Shown here piece after piece: positions 26,762 to 35,358 of a stretch of DNA of 64,000 nucleotides. The stretch covers positions 186,001 through 250,000 of the forward strand of contig NZ_BMWT01000003.1 of NCBI RefSeq assembly GCF_014651375.1, written 5' to 3'. Position 1 is the stretch's first letter. Each line of letters starts with the position of its first letter. Made by a program: the position numbers and the translations under genes. Source of the DNA: Tateyamaria omphalii (GTDB taxonomy: Bacteria; Pseudomonadota; Alphaproteobacteria; Rhodobacterales; Rhodobacteraceae). A model generated the notes under the pieces. It was not told where the DNA came from. It worked only from the letters and a program-made list of their open reading frames with translations, and searched no databases.

Positions 26762-27535
26762 TTACGCGGCGTGGGTTGCAGACAGAAACCCGCGCAGTCG
26801 TTCTGATTTGGGCGCGCCAAAAAGCTCATCCGGCGGCCCTTGTTCTTCGATCAGGCCCTGATGCAGAAACACGACGTGGTCGCTTACATCATGGGCCAGT
26901 TTCATGTCGTGGGTGACGATCAGCATAGTCCGCCCTTCAGCGGCCAAATCCTTGATCACCTTGACAACTTCCTGTTCCAGCTCCGGATCCAGCGCGCTGG
27001 TCGGTTCGTCAAACAGCAGCGCCTCCGGCTCCATGCACAGCGCTCGGGCAATGGCTGCGCGTTGCTGCTGACCACCAGAGAGCTGAGCCGGGTAGACGTC
27101 GCACTTGTCGCCGATGCCGACCTTGTCGAGATATTTGCGCGCCGCACGTTCAACTTCGGCCGGGTCGCGGCGCAGGACGGTCACGGGCGCTTCCATCACG
27201 TTCTGCAGGATGGTCATGTGGGCCCACAGATTGAACTGCTGAAACACCATCGACAGGTTGGTGCGGATGCGCAGCACCTGTTTGGGATCTGCCGGACGGC
27301 GGCCATGGTCATGGCCTTTCCACGTCACCGCCTCGCCCTTGAATACCACATCACCTTGCTGGCTGTCTTCGAGCAGGTTGCAGCAACGCAAAAGGGTGGA
27401 TTTTCCCGACCCGGACGACCCGATGAGCGATACGACATCGCCCCGCTTTGCCTTGATATCCACGCCTTTCAACACTTCCAGAGGGCCGTACGCCTTGTGC
27501 AGGTCTCGGATTTCAATAACGGAAGTGTCTGACAC
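26762..27535 (-). CDS. Polar amino acid/amine ABC transporter ATPase (HisP/ArtP-type)
   Basis: A 257-residue ABC ATPase with Walker A GSSGSGKST, Q-loop in MVFQQFNLWAHMT, signature LSGGQQQRAAIARAL, Walker B ALLFDEPTSALD and the switch His in VTHDM. The insertion with KGHDHGRRPADPKQ is typical of HisP-type proteins. It is the first gene of the operon, which runs to at least the class IV aminotransferase. The 12-base palindrome at 27624-27635 lies about 90 bases upstream of its start. Confidence 0.95.
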   Translation of the reverse strand: MSDTSVIEIRDLHKAYGPLEVLKGVDIKAKRGDVVSLIGSSGSGKSTLLRCCNLLEDSQQGDVVFKGEAVTWKGHDHGRRPADPKQVLRIRTNLSMVFQQFNLWAHMTILQNVMEAPVTVLRRDPAEVERAARKYLDKVGIGDKCDVYPAQLSGGQQQRAAIARALCMEPEALLFDEPTSALDPELEQEVVKVIKDLAAEGRTMLIVTHDMKLAHDVSDHVVFLHQGLIEEQGPPDELFGAPKSERLRGFLSATHAA

Positions 27536-27623
27536 GTGGATTGGCTACGTTTGTTTCGATCAGCCGGTATAAGGGAGGAAAACATGTGCCTTGTCCACGG
27601 GCAAAAGGGACGTTTTGACTGCC

Positions 27624-27635
27624 ATTTGCGCAAAT
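27624..27635. promoter_or_regulatory. Candidate Lrp-type operator before the amine/amino-acid operon
   Basis: ATTTGCGCAAAT, a perfect 12-base palindrome, is identical to the one in the lrp-dpaL gap. It lies 89 bases upstream of the first gene of the ABC-ligase operon and downstream of the unrelated 27660 gene. Two exact copies in front of two amino-acid catabolic units suggest a shared regulator. Confidence 0.5.
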
Positions 27636-27659
27636 TGACGTAGGGAGAACCCGGTTTGG

Positions 27660-28397
27660 TCAAGGCGCAGGCGGAATCGGTAAGGCGAGATACGCGGATG
27701 GCGGGAGGTTCACGATTCCCTTGAGGCGAAGCGCGCAGCGATCTTCGTGCGACAGGTTTGAAATAGCGGTTTCGATGGAATCGAATATCGGTTTGGGATC
27801 ACGTTCCCGGGCCGTGATGTAGGGCAGCGCAGGCGTGGGCGCCGTGCGATCAAAAGCGTCCAGATATTCGGCAGCGTCGGTGTCCTCTGACGCCCATAGA
27901 AGCAGGGTCAACGCGTCAACGGCCGCATAGTCCGCCTTGCCATTCAGCACAGCCTTGATGCTTTCGATATGCGCCCCGGTCTGCAGGGTTTTCCCCGGCT
28001 TCAGCTTGCGTTCTTCTAGGTGCGCCAACGGGGCAGCCCAGCCTGATTGCGACAGTGGATCATTGAAGGCCATCAAACCTTGCCGCGACAAGTCTGCAAG
28101 GTCACGTGGATCGTCGCGTCGGAGAATGAGGTAGCTGAAGTAGTGCCCGGGCGGACAGTCGGGCAGATCGTAGTCGGGCGCACCAACAAGCGTGACACTA
28201 TCATGCAATCGCGCCCGGTAGGGCAGTCCGCATGTCTGAGCCAAAAGCAGGTCAGGCGATTGCCATTCGGCCCACGGATCCCCACCACGGCTCAGCTGAT
28301 CCGGCCCATACCCAAGGGAGGCGCGTATCGCATCCCAGAACCGATCATGGGCGCCGCGCAAATGCGGCATGTCGTACATGCCGAGCGATGCAATCAC
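27660..28397 (-). CDS. PhnD/SsuA-like periplasmic-binding-fold protein
   Basis: A 245-residue protein started at GTG 28397, which overlaps the stop of the TerB-like gene upstream (GTGA); the longer open frame would run through that gene. The sequence has the order seen in phosphonate-type binding proteins: LLLAQTCGLPYR, VGAPDYDLPDCPPGHYFSYL, LMAFNDPLSQSGW, and IKAVLNGKADYAAVDALTL. There is no convincing signal peptide, so it may be cytoplasmic or a solitary sensor. No permease or ATPase is adjacent. Coupling to two TerB-like genes is unusual. Confidence 0.72.
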   Translation of the reverse strand: MIASLGMYDMPHLRGAHDRFWDAIRASLGYGPDQLSRGGDPWAEWQSPDLLLAQTCGLPYRARLHDSVTLVGAPDYDLPDCPPGHYFSYLILRRDDPRDLADLSRQGLMAFNDPLSQSGWAAPLAHLEERKLKPGKTLQTGAHIESIKAVLNGKADYAAVDALTLLLWASEDTDAAEYLDAFDRTAPTPALPYITARERDPKPIFDSIETAISNLSHEDRCALRLKGIVNLPPSAYLALPIPPAP

Positions 28398-28828
28398 CCC
28401 GCAACCCGTTGGCGCGCCTTTGCGCTGTCCTGATCGGTGATGCCCAAAAGGTTGGTGACAAGACGCAAAAGCGCATCTTCTTCCTGCGCGCGTTGACCAT
28501 CGGCCAGCACCACTTTCCACAGTGCCTCGACGACAGCCAGCCGGTCTTCGTACGCGACGGCCTCTTTGATCGCCCGGGTGAAGCGGACCGTGTCCGGTGC
28601 ATCCGCCTCCATCGCCTCAGCTTCGGTGCGTAAAGCATTGGCTTCTTGGTGGGAAAGCTCATAGCGATCCTGTGTGATCTGATCGATCAATGCACGTTCG
28701 TCGCCGGAATAGTCGTAGTCGGAGCGGGCCACGCGGACCAGCAATGCGGTCAGGGCCAGCCGTGCGTCAGCGTCGGCGATCTGGGCGGGCTCGGGCTGGA
28801 TCAGCCGTTTGAGGAGGTCTTGGAACAT
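28394..28828 (-). CDS. TerB-like tellurite-resistance-family protein, copy 2
   Basis: A 144-residue helical protein from the ATG at 28828. It carries the TerB-type acidic pattern: ALTALLVRVARSDYDYSGDERALID and VVLADGQRAQEEDALLRLVTNLLGI (given by segments near residues 25-50 and 105-130). TerB-like domains are small helical modules with conserved acidic residues thought to bind metal. It follows a closely similar gene by 25 bases, a tandem duplication, and its stop overlaps the next gene. Confidence 0.82.
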   Translation of the reverse strand: MFQDLLKRLIQPEPAQIADADARLALTALLVRVARSDYDYSGDERALIDQITQDRYELSHQEANALRTEAEAMEADAPDTVRFTRAIKEAVAYEDRLAVVEALWKVVLADGQRAQEEDALLRLVTNLLGITDQDSAKARQRVAG

Positions 28829-28853
28829 GGGTGCGGATATATGGCCGTTGTGC

Positions 28854-29288
28854 CTATTCGCCAAGCGCACGGGTGCGAATGTCCGCGCTGTCGTCTGCCG
28901 TGATGCCAAGTGCCGCTTCGATCTGGTGCAGGACATCCTCTTCGATGCCGGCATGTTCGCCGTCCGCCAGCAACACCTGCCACATCGCCATTGCGAGGCC
29001 GAGCCTGTCGGCATAAGCCACTGTTTCTCTGAGAATATCTGTGAATTCAGGTGTGCCGGGCGCGTGCCGTTCAAGCGCCTCGCACGTGGCGCGCAGTTTC
29101 GCCGCTTCCAAGGGTTTCAGATCGAAGGTGGCTGACAGAATTTTGTCAATCGCGGCCACTTCGGGTGCTTGGTATTCGCGGTCTGCCATGGCGACCCGGA
29201 CCAGCAATGCGCCGAGGGCAAGCTGCGGCGTGGGTTCCGGCAAGGGTTTGGTTTCCTTGGGTCTTTTGGGGAAAAGGCGTTCGAACAT
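28854..29288 (-). CDS. TerB-like tellurite-resistance-family protein, copy 1
   Basis: A 144-residue protein with the same layout as its neighbour: LALGALLVRVAMADREYQAPE and WQVLLADGEHAGIEEDVLHQIE. Both copies have a basic, Pro-rich start (MFERLFPKRPKE). The conserved D/E pairs (ADREY, DGEHAGIEED) fit the TerB acidic signature. No other ter genes (terC, terD, terZ) are in the window, so a role in tellurite resistance should not be assumed. Confidence 0.82.
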   Translation of the reverse strand: MFERLFPKRPKETKPLPEPTPQLALGALLVRVAMADREYQAPEVAAIDKILSATFDLKPLEAAKLRATCEALERHAPGTPEFTDILRETVAYADRLGLAMAMWQVLLADGEHAGIEEDVLHQIEAALGITADDSADIRTRALGE

Positions 29289-29294
29289 GGCGTG

Positions 29295-30068
29295 TCACTT
29301 CAATTGGTCAAAGCGAGTTTTCAGATTTGCGGCCTGTTCGGCAAGACCGAAGGGCGGATTGATCACAAAAAGGCCAGAACCAACCATGCCGTGACCGGGT
29401 CGCGCGGGGGGAAAACGGACCTCGTGACGCAGTGCGGTCGGATGATCTTTTTCAAGCGCTTTCAGCATGTTGCTATGTGCACCTGATGTCAGGATTGGAT
29501 ACCACAAGACGATAATGCCTACATTCCACGCACGTGCGTATTTTTTTATGTGACCGGGTATCGTTGCGTAATCTTCTTTCACCTCGAAGCTGGGGTCGAT
29601 CAGCATCAGGCCGCGCCTTGGCGTCGGAGGCAGGATCGAATGGGCCATGGCAAACCCGTCGGCGCGGTGAACCTTAGCTGTTGGCAACGCCAGTTCCAGC
29701 GCGTTGTGCTCTGCTGGGTGCAGTTCCGCCACCGTCAGCACGTCATTGTCCCGAAGCGTTTGCACCGCGATCATTGGAGAACCGGGATAGGCGTTTTCAC
29801 CATGTAATTCATGGGTTTGCTGAAGGCATCTCATGTACACGTGGTTGCTTGGAAACCAATCCTTTACCCGCGCGATACCTTGCGCTGCTTCGCCGGTCTT
29901 GAGGGCTTCGTCGGCGGACAGGTCATAGAGCGCCCGACCGCCATGGGTTTCGATATAGCTGACCGGTTTGTCCTTGCGTGTGAGGTAGTCCAGCATCCAT
30001 GCCAGAACGCTGTGTTTGTGGACATCCGCGAGGTTTCCGGCATGGTATATGTGCTGGTAGCTGAGCAT
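29295..30068 (-). CDS. rlmJ: 23S rRNA (adenine(2030)-N6)-methyltransferase RlmJ
   Basis: A 257-residue protein with the RlmJ N-terminus MLSYQHIYHAGNLADVHKHS, the segment YIETHGGRALYDL, and the adenine methyltransferase motif in LMLIDPSFEVKEDY near residue 160. E. coli RlmJ has DPPY there; the second Pro is Ser here. FVINPPFGLAEQ near the C-terminus is also conserved. It methylates A2030 of 23S rRNA. The upstream region carries an 11-base phased repeat. Confidence 0.92.
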   Translation of the reverse strand: MLSYQHIYHAGNLADVHKHSVLAWMLDYLTRKDKPVSYIETHGGRALYDLSADEALKTGEAAQGIARVKDWFPSNHVYMRCLQQTHELHGENAYPGSPMIAVQTLRDNDVLTVAELHPAEHNALELALPTAKVHRADGFAMAHSILPPTPRRGLMLIDPSFEVKEDYATIPGHIKKYARAWNVGIIVLWYPILTSGAHSNMLKALEKDHPTALRHEVRFPPARPGHGMVGSGLFVINPPFGLAEQAANLKTRFDQLK

Positions 30069-30170
30069 GGGGGCTTATGGCCCGGAGGGCACCGTACGCG
30101 CAACGGTTAACAGGGTACTCCATGCATCGACATGGAAACCTGCGTTAACGCCTTCAAAAAAAGGGAAATC

Positions 30171-30224
30171 GGCCTGTCACCCCGCGTACACCCCCTGTGC
30201 ACCCCCCGTACACCGGTTGTGCAG
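30171..30224. repeat. Four to five 11-base phased repeats of GTACACC
   Basis: On the plus strand GTACACC or a close variant starts at 30086+100 intervals of 11: 30186 (GTACACC), 30197 (GTGCACC), 30208 (GTACACC), 30219 (GTGCAGC), with a weaker unit ending GTCACC at 30181. C-runs fill the spaces. The array lies about 110 bases upstream of the rlmJ start and past the stop of the 30272 gene. A spacing of one helical turn suggests side-by-side binding of a protein on one face of the DNA. Confidence 0.65.
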
Positions 30225-30271
30225 CTTTGGGCGGTTTAACGGACCGTGCGCTGCCAAATCCTGCCAGGTGG

Positions 30272-30856
30272 TTAACGTTGTCGGGGGCGGAGGCGCGGGG
30301 CGATCCGGAGGGCGGCCAAAAGGACCAGTGCGCTCAGGCCGTATTTGGTCACGGTTTCCATCGTGCCCTCGATCAGCAAGACGTGGATCACCGTGCCGAC
30401 GGCAATTATCAGGGCAAGTGCCACATGCGCCCGTCGCCATGTCATCGGGCGGAGGGCGACGCGTTTGCGCAGCGCCGCCATGAGTGCTGCGGCGAACACG
30501 GCCCACATGGCGATGACACCCCAAGCAGAAAACGGCGTGGGCGAGGTGAAGGTCAGTGCGTCGATCACATCCGGCGGGCTTGTGATCCAGAGGCCTATGA
30601 CATGCGTGAGAACTGCCATCAGCAGCAGCGTCCCTGTCAGGCGGTGCACCCGCCGCGCGCGGGCCGGGGACAGGTGGGGTAGATCACCGGCGGCCAGAAG
30701 GGGCTGCAGCAGCAGGAGCGTCATGCCGAAGATGCCAGCAAAACCCGATGCGATGTAGATGCCTTCGCGCCATTGCAGAAGGGGGCTGAACCCCGCCGCT
30801 ACGAGCGGCGCAGCAATTGCGATGGCCAGCGCGGCCCATGGGATGATGCCGCGCAT
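30272..30856 (-). CDS. Ferric-reductase-like transmembrane haem protein
   Basis: A 194-residue protein read from the ATG at 30856, with six predicted membrane helices. Two helices carry His pairs spaced 14 apart (HRLTGTLLLMAVLTH and HVALALIIAVGTVIH), the bis-haem arrangement of the ferric reductase/NOX/MsrQ/cytochrome b561-like fold. No FAD or NAD domain follows, so an electron donor must be separate. It begins ten bases after the stop of the Tat-exported dioxygenase-like gene and is probably co-transcribed with it. Confidence 0.82.
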   Translation of the reverse strand: MRGIIPWAALAIAIAAPLVAAGFSPLLQWREGIYIASGFAGIFGMTLLLLQPLLAAGDLPHLSPARARRVHRLTGTLLLMAVLTHVIGLWITSPPDVIDALTFTSPTPFSAWGVIAMWAVFAAALMAALRKRVALRPMTWRRAHVALALIIAVGTVIHVLLIEGTMETVTKYGLSALVLLAALRIAPRLRPRQR

Positions 30857-30866
30857 GGGTTCGGGG

Positions 30867-31364
30867 TCAGGCCTGTTGCAACACGAACTGAACGTCGAGC
30901 GTTGTGTCGGAGGCGCTGGACATGATTGGGCGCAGGAACACGGTTTGGAAGCCGCCCGCGTCAAACTCTGCATCGTAAGCGAGATGGCCGTGGGGCTGCC
31001 CAAAGGCCGGCACGATTTGCGGCATATCCATCTGGAACCGGCCTTGTGCATCCGTGAGCGTGGCGCCGTGGCTGCGTTCGTCCCGTTCGTGTCCTTCGGT
31101 TGTGTGTGCCCACATCTGGATGCGGGCGTTGGGGATTGGTGCACCGTCACCAGCGCGTAGAACGGTCCCGGTCATCAGGAAGCCACCGCCGCCGATGCGG
31201 TCAACGATTGGCGCGCCGGGGCGGTAGTTGTTGGCGCCGCCGCGCATGGTGAGGGTCGGGGCGACGCCTGCGGCGCGGGCGGGGATCGTCAGGCCGGAGG
31301 TCAGCAATGCGGCCGTGCCGGTCGCCAGAACGGTGCGTCGGGGCAAAGAGGTGGTCATAAGCAT
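30867..31364 (-). CDS. Tat-exported intradiol ring-cleavage dioxygenase-like protein
   Basis: A 165-residue protein with a twin-arginine-type signal (LPRRTVLATGTAALLTSGLT). The rest resembles the core of protocatechuate/catechol intradiol dioxygenases: NNYRPGAP, GTVLRAGDGAPIPNARIQMWAHT, and GQPHGHLAYDAEF with two His. Intradiol enzymes use two Tyr and two His to hold ferric iron. The His pair is visible and NNY may give one Tyr, but the second Tyr position is not obvious. Function as a dioxygenase is therefore uncertain. It precedes a membrane haem protein. Confidence 0.75.
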   Translation of the reverse strand: MLMTTSLPRRTVLATGTAALLTSGLTIPARAAGVAPTLTMRGGANNYRPGAPIVDRIGGGGFLMTGTVLRAGDGAPIPNARIQMWAHTTEGHERDERSHGATLTDAQGRFQMDMPQIVPAFGQPHGHLAYDAEFDAGGFQTVFLRPIMSSASDTTLDVQFVLQQA

Positions 31365-31478
31365 GTTTCCTCGGTTGGCGGTTGCCTATGAGGTAAGAGA
31401 GTATCACGTCGGATAAACCGGGGTCACGGGGTCGTGATAAATGTCCCAGACCAAATGGCGAAAAAAACGTGTGAACAG

Positions 31479-32375
31479 CTATTCGCTGATCGTGCTGCCG
31501 ATGGCATCGAGGGGGAGAACCTCGGGACTGTTGCCGTCGTATTGAGACAGAACGGACGCGACGCCGAACATTGGTTTCCAACCCAATCGGGTGATGGCTC
31601 GTTTGGGATCATACACCCGGTCGATGCGGGGTGGCAGTGACCAGCCGCGGTTGTCAAAGGCCTTGGCAAGATCGGGCGCGCGGCGTCGGATGACGTGCGG
31701 TGCATCATGCCAGAGTTCTTCCTGATCGCTTTTCTGGAATGGGGTTTGGCCAGAGGCGATAAACACTTCGAAAGGCGACCCGGAATGGGACAGCGCCAGG
31801 GTGTGTGCATGGGCCACGTCGCGCGCGTCGATCCCTCGGTGCAGTCGGTAAACGGCCATCATCGGGGCAGGTTCGGGAAAGCAGCGCGACATGCGGATCA
31901 CCCGCACCGCCAGATCGTCAGACGCCGCGCTTTGCAGCATGTCTTCGCCTTCGAGCTTTGTGCGGTGATAGATCGTGCGTGGTTGGGGTGTGGTGTTTTC
32001 GTTGATCCAGCTTGTCTGTCCCTCCTGTTGCGAGGCGTATCCATAAAGCGCCGTGGTGCTGGTGAAGATCAGGGATTTCACACCGTTTGTACGGACGGCA
32101 TGTAATACGTTGGCTGTGCCCTCGATGTTGATCCTCGCAAATTCCGCTTCGGGCGTTGTGGGGACGTGGGGCGCATGGAGTGCGGCGGCGTGAAACACCG
32201 CATCGGCACCGGCACAGGCGCGTTGGAGCGCTGTGTGGTCGCAAATATCCGCAATCACGTGGGTGAAATTTGAGGGCGCGCGATCAACGCCCACAACCTC
32301 GTTGTTCTTAGACAGGTGGCGCACAATGGCGCTGCCAATCCTGCCTGACGATCCTGTCACGACGTATCTGCCCAT
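31479..32375 (-). CDS. NAD-dependent epimerase/dehydratase (SDR-e family)
   Basis: A 298-residue extended short-chain dehydrogenase from the ATG at 32375. The N-terminal nucleotide-binding motif is TGSSGRIGSAIVRHL. The catalytic pair is Tyr-x-x-x-Lys in IYHRTKLEGED, preceded by the Ser/Thr of FTSTTALYG. These act on NDP-sugars or related compounds. No sugar-nucleotide genes are nearby, so the substrate is unknown. Its start has no strong ribosome site. Confidence 0.88.
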   Translation of the reverse strand: MGRYVVTGSSGRIGSAIVRHLSKNNEVVGVDRAPSNFTHVIADICDHTALQRACAGADAVFHAAALHAPHVPTTPEAEFARINIEGTANVLHAVRTNGVKSLIFTSTTALYGYASQQEGQTSWINENTTPQPRTIYHRTKLEGEDMLQSAASDDLAVRVIRMSRCFPEPAPMMAVYRLHRGIDARDVAHAHTLALSHSGSPFEVFIASGQTPFQKSDQEELWHDAPHVIRRRAPDLAKAFDNRGWSLPPRIDRVYDPKRAITRLGWKPMFGVASVLSQYDGNSPEVLPLDAIGSTISE

Positions 32376-32596
32376 AGGATTGGTGTGCCCCGTTTGCGCA
32401 TTGCAGGCAACTGCGCGGCGTGGCTGTCGGCTTGGGCCTAGGGATGGATAGGATCCGTTAGGCGGGTCGATGCCGTGACACACGCCGTGCGACCAGAATC
32501 CGCCGAACGTGCAAGCGCGCAGAGATTTTGGTGGTCAGATCAGCATGCTTACATGATCTTGACGCGGAACAAATCGAGACAAAGCGGACCAGTTGC

Positions 32597-33490
32597 ATGC
32601 CCCCTTCACGTCCGGCACCGGAAGCAATTGAGAATTTCATTTCTGCTTGCATAGCGGCCTACAGGCCGCTGGGCATGTTTCGTGCGCCATTGTTCGATGA
32701 TGTGGCCGAAGTCATTGCGAAGCTGGATCAGGACTTCGACATTCTGGACCCTGTCGTGGGCAGCGAAACTGGCGAAATCTATACGCTCTTGCTGGCTTTG
32801 GACAGGGAAACGGCTGTTCACTTCAGTCTAAGGAATATCGGGACGTATCAGCAAACAGTGACCGATATGCTGAGGTGTTTTGCCAATGATGTTGCCGTTC
32901 AGGAAGCGGGGCAGGATGGCATTGTCACCTTGCACCTGACGGGGAATTTGAAAAGCAGGAGGCTCAATGCGGACGTCGCGAACTTCGCATTGACACAGGC
33001 CTTTGCGCCGGATTGGCCTTGGACGGATGCATTCTTTGTCGAGCAGATGTTGGGGCGCTTTCTGGGGGTCGGTGAGGTGCAGTGTTTTCGTGTGACCGGG
33101 GTGGACTTTGATCAGGCGGTCTATGTCTTCCCACCGCACGAGGATGCTGGCGATGTCCTGCATCGCTTTGAGGTCGAGCATCTTGAGGATTGGGAGCGTA
33201 GTACCGAGTTAAGGGCGGAGAACCTTCCGGAACTGCCGCAGCCCACGCCAGAGAACATCGAGGAGCTTTATGAAGAGCTGGGCATAGGGGCTGTGCGCGA
33301 CAAGGACATGAACCTTGAACAGATTGCGTTGTTGACTGCCGACTACCTCGAACAGCGCCAGGTCAAGGCATCCATCTGGCAGGTTGGTTTTGACTGGTTT
33401 GTCCGGGCGCTTTGGGTGGTCGTGATCCTGTACGTCATCCGCACGGTATTGCTTCTTGCGTTCGGCTTCGGGTCGGACTGGCCCATCTAG
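32597..33490 (+). CDS. Unknown protein with a C-terminal membrane anchor
   Basis: A 297-residue protein from the ATG at 32597 that was not assigned to a family. The first 210 residues look globular and mixed alpha/beta. Residues about 220-255 are acidic (NIEELYEELGIG), and the C-terminus has one hydrophobic helix (WVVVILYVIRTVLLLAFGF), suggesting a tail-anchored inner-membrane protein with a cytoplasmic body. It is alone on the plus strand between two minus-strand genes. A start further upstream at a non-ATG codon is possible. Confidence 0.7.
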   Translation: MPPSRPAPEAIENFISACIAAYRPLGMFRAPLFDDVAEVIAKLDQDFDILDPVVGSETGEIYTLLLALDRETAVHFSLRNIGTYQQTVTDMLRCFANDVAVQEAGQDGIVTLHLTGNLKSRRLNADVANFALTQAFAPDWPWTDAFFVEQMLGRFLGVGEVQCFRVTGVDFDQAVYVFPPHEDAGDVLHRFEVEHLEDWERSTELRAENLPELPQPTPENIEELYEELGIGAVRDKDMNLEQIALLTADYLEQRQVKASIWQVGFDWFVRALWVVVILYVIRTVLLLAFGFGSDWPI

Positions 33491-33555
33491 CCATCCCAGA
33501 CAAGCCTGTCCGTGAACGCAATGCCCGACCGTTTTGACAACGGCCCGGCGCGGGA

Positions 33556-35199
33556 TCACACCAGCCGGGACATATCCTTGGCCGCGCGTACGAAATCCTG
33601 GAACAGCGGGTGAGGATCGAAGGGTTTGGATTTCAGTTCCGGGTGGAACTGCACGCCAATGAACCACGGGTGATCTGACCATTCCACGATCTCTGGCAGT
33701 CGGCCATCCGGCGACATGCCCGAAAAGCTGAGCCCCGCCTTTTCAAGCTGCTCGCGGTACTTGATGTCGACCTCGTAGCGGTGGCGGTGGCGTTCGTCGA
33801 TCGTGGTGGTGCCATAGGCTTCGGCCACGCGGCTGCCCTCTGCTAGGGTGGCGTCATATGCCCCAAGACGCATGGTGCCGCCCTTGTCGTCGCCGACCTT
33901 GCGTTCGACCTTGTGATTGCCCTGCACCCATTCCTTGAGGTGGTAGACCACTGGTTCAAACCGTTTCTTGCCTGCTTCGTGGTCAAATTCCTCGGACCCT
34001 GCGGTTTTCAGACCAGCCATATTGCGCGCCGCTTCGATCACCGCCATTTGCATGCCAAGGCAGATGCCCAGGTAAGGTACCTTGCGAGTGCGGGCGAACT
34101 CGGCCGCCTTGATCTTGCCTTCAGTGCCACGCTCGCCAAAGCCACCGGGCACGAGGATGGCGTTGAAGCCTTCGAGATGGGGCGCAGGGTCTTCGTTGTC
34201 GAACAGCTCGGCATCGACCCATTCGACCTTAACCTTGACCCGGTTGGCCATGCCGCCGTGGGTCAGTGCCTCGGCAATCGATTTATAGGCATCTTCAAGC
34301 TGGGTGTATTTGCCCACGATGGCGACCTTCACCTCACCTTCAGCATTGTGGATGCGGTCGCTGACATCTTCCCATTTGGCCAGATCCGGCTTGGGGGCCG
34401 GGCTGATCTGGAAGGCGTCGAGCACGGCCTGGTCCAGCCCTTCGGCGTGGTAGGCGAGGGGGGCGTCGTAAATGGTGCCGAGGTCCTGCGCCGCAATCAC
34501 GGAGTCGGGGCGGACATTGCAGAAGAGGGCGAGCTTCTCGCGCTCCTTGACGGGGATTGGCCCTTCGGACCGGCAGACAAGGATGTCCGGGGCGATACCG
34601 ATGGAGCGGAGTTCTTTCACCGAGTGCTGTGTCGGTTTGGTTTTCAGCTCACCGCTGGCCTTGATCCACGGCAACAGCGTCAGGTGCATGAAGATGCACT
34701 GGCCGCGTGGCTTGTCCTGGCTGAACTGGCGGATGGCTTCAAAGAAGGGCAGACCTTCGATGTCGCCCACGGTGCCGCCGATCTCGCAGAGCATGAAATC
34801 GACTTCGTCATCGCCGATCTCGATGAAATCCTTGATCTCATTCGTGACGTGGGGGATGACTTGGATCGTTTTGCCAAGGTAATCGCCACGGCGTTCTTTT
34901 TCGAGGACATTGGAGTAGATGCGGCCCGACGACACGGAATCGGTCTTGCGCGCGGCCACGCCGGTGAAGCGTTCATAGTGCCCGAGGTCGAGGTCGGTTT
35001 CCGCGCCATCGTCGGTCACGAACACTTCGCCATGTTCAAAGGGCGACATGGTACCGGGATCGACGTTCAAATAGGGGTCCAGTTTACGCAACCGTACGGA
35101 AAAGCCACGGGCCTGCAAAAGCGCGCCAAGGGCAGCCGATGCCAACCCTTTGCCCAGCGATGACACAACGCCGCCCGTGATGAAAATGTAGCGTGCCAT
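33556..35199 (-). CDS. pyrG: CTP synthase
   Basis: A 547-residue protein from the ATG at 35199 ([18 protein letters not shown]), the normal length. The N-terminal amidoligase domain makes CTP from UTP, ATP and ammonia. The C-terminal class I glutamine amidotransferase has its nucleophile at about Cys380 in LGICLGMQ and the catalytic His in [11 protein letters not shown] good promoter lies about 80-110 bases upstream. It follows secG on the same strand, a common order in alphaproteobacteria. Confidence 0.98.
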   Translation of the reverse strand: MARYIFITGGVVSSLGKGLASAALGALLQARGFSVRLRKLDPYLNVDPGTMSPFEHGEVFVTDDGAETDLDLGHYERFTGVAARKTDSVSSGRIYSNVLEKERRGDYLGKTIQVIPHVTNEIKDFIEIGDDEVDFMLCEIGGTVGDIEGLPFFEAIRQFSQDKPRGQCIFMHLTLLPWIKASGELKTKPTQHSVKELRSIGIAPDILVCRSEGPIPVKEREKLALFCNVRPDSVIAAQDLGTIYDAPLAYHAEGLDQAVLDAFQISPAPKPDLAKWEDVSDRIHNAEGEVKVAIVGKYTQLEDAYKSIAEALTHGGMANRVKVKVEWVDAELFDNEDPAPHLEGFNAILVPGGFGERGTEGKIKAAEFARTRKVPYLGICLGMQMAVIEAARNMAGLKTAGSEEFDHEAGKKRFEPVVYHLKEWVQGNHKVERKVGDDKGGTMRLGAYDATLAEGSRVAEAYGTTTIDERHRHRYEVDIKYREQLEKAGLSFSGMSPDGRLPEIVEWSDHPWFIGVQFHPELKSKPFDPHPLFQDFVRAAKDMSRLV

Positions 35200-35278
35200 G
35201 TGGTGCAGTCCCCCGTGGTTCAATCAGGCCTTCAGGCCACTGTGAGCAGACGCATGAAAGCGTTCCCCACGGGACCTC

Positions 35279-35308
35279 AGTATAACAGGATTCGGTTTCA
35301 CGGGGCAA
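35279..35308 (-). promoter_or_regulatory. Predicted sigma-70 promoter of pyrG
   Basis: On the minus strand TTGCCC (-35) and TATACT (-10) are separated by 18 bases, about 80 bases before the pyrG ATG. The -10 box is near consensus. The inverted repeat GCAACA-TGA-TGTTGC just upstream may end secG transcripts. Confidence 0.55.
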
Positions 35309-35358
35309 GGATGCCGCAACATCATGTTGCAGCTTTTCCTATCTCCGCAAGGTTTTGT

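Noticed and set aside
28394-29288. Tellurite resistance operon
   Set aside because: Only TerB-like domains are present; terC, terD, terZ and related genes are absent.
30171-30224. CRISPR array
   Set aside because: Units are 11 bases with no unique spacers and no cas genes in the window.
33209-33682. 157-residue minus-strand frame at the end of pyrG
   Set aside because: It overlaps the pyrG C-terminus and the 32597 gene out of frame and has no ribosome site or family pattern.
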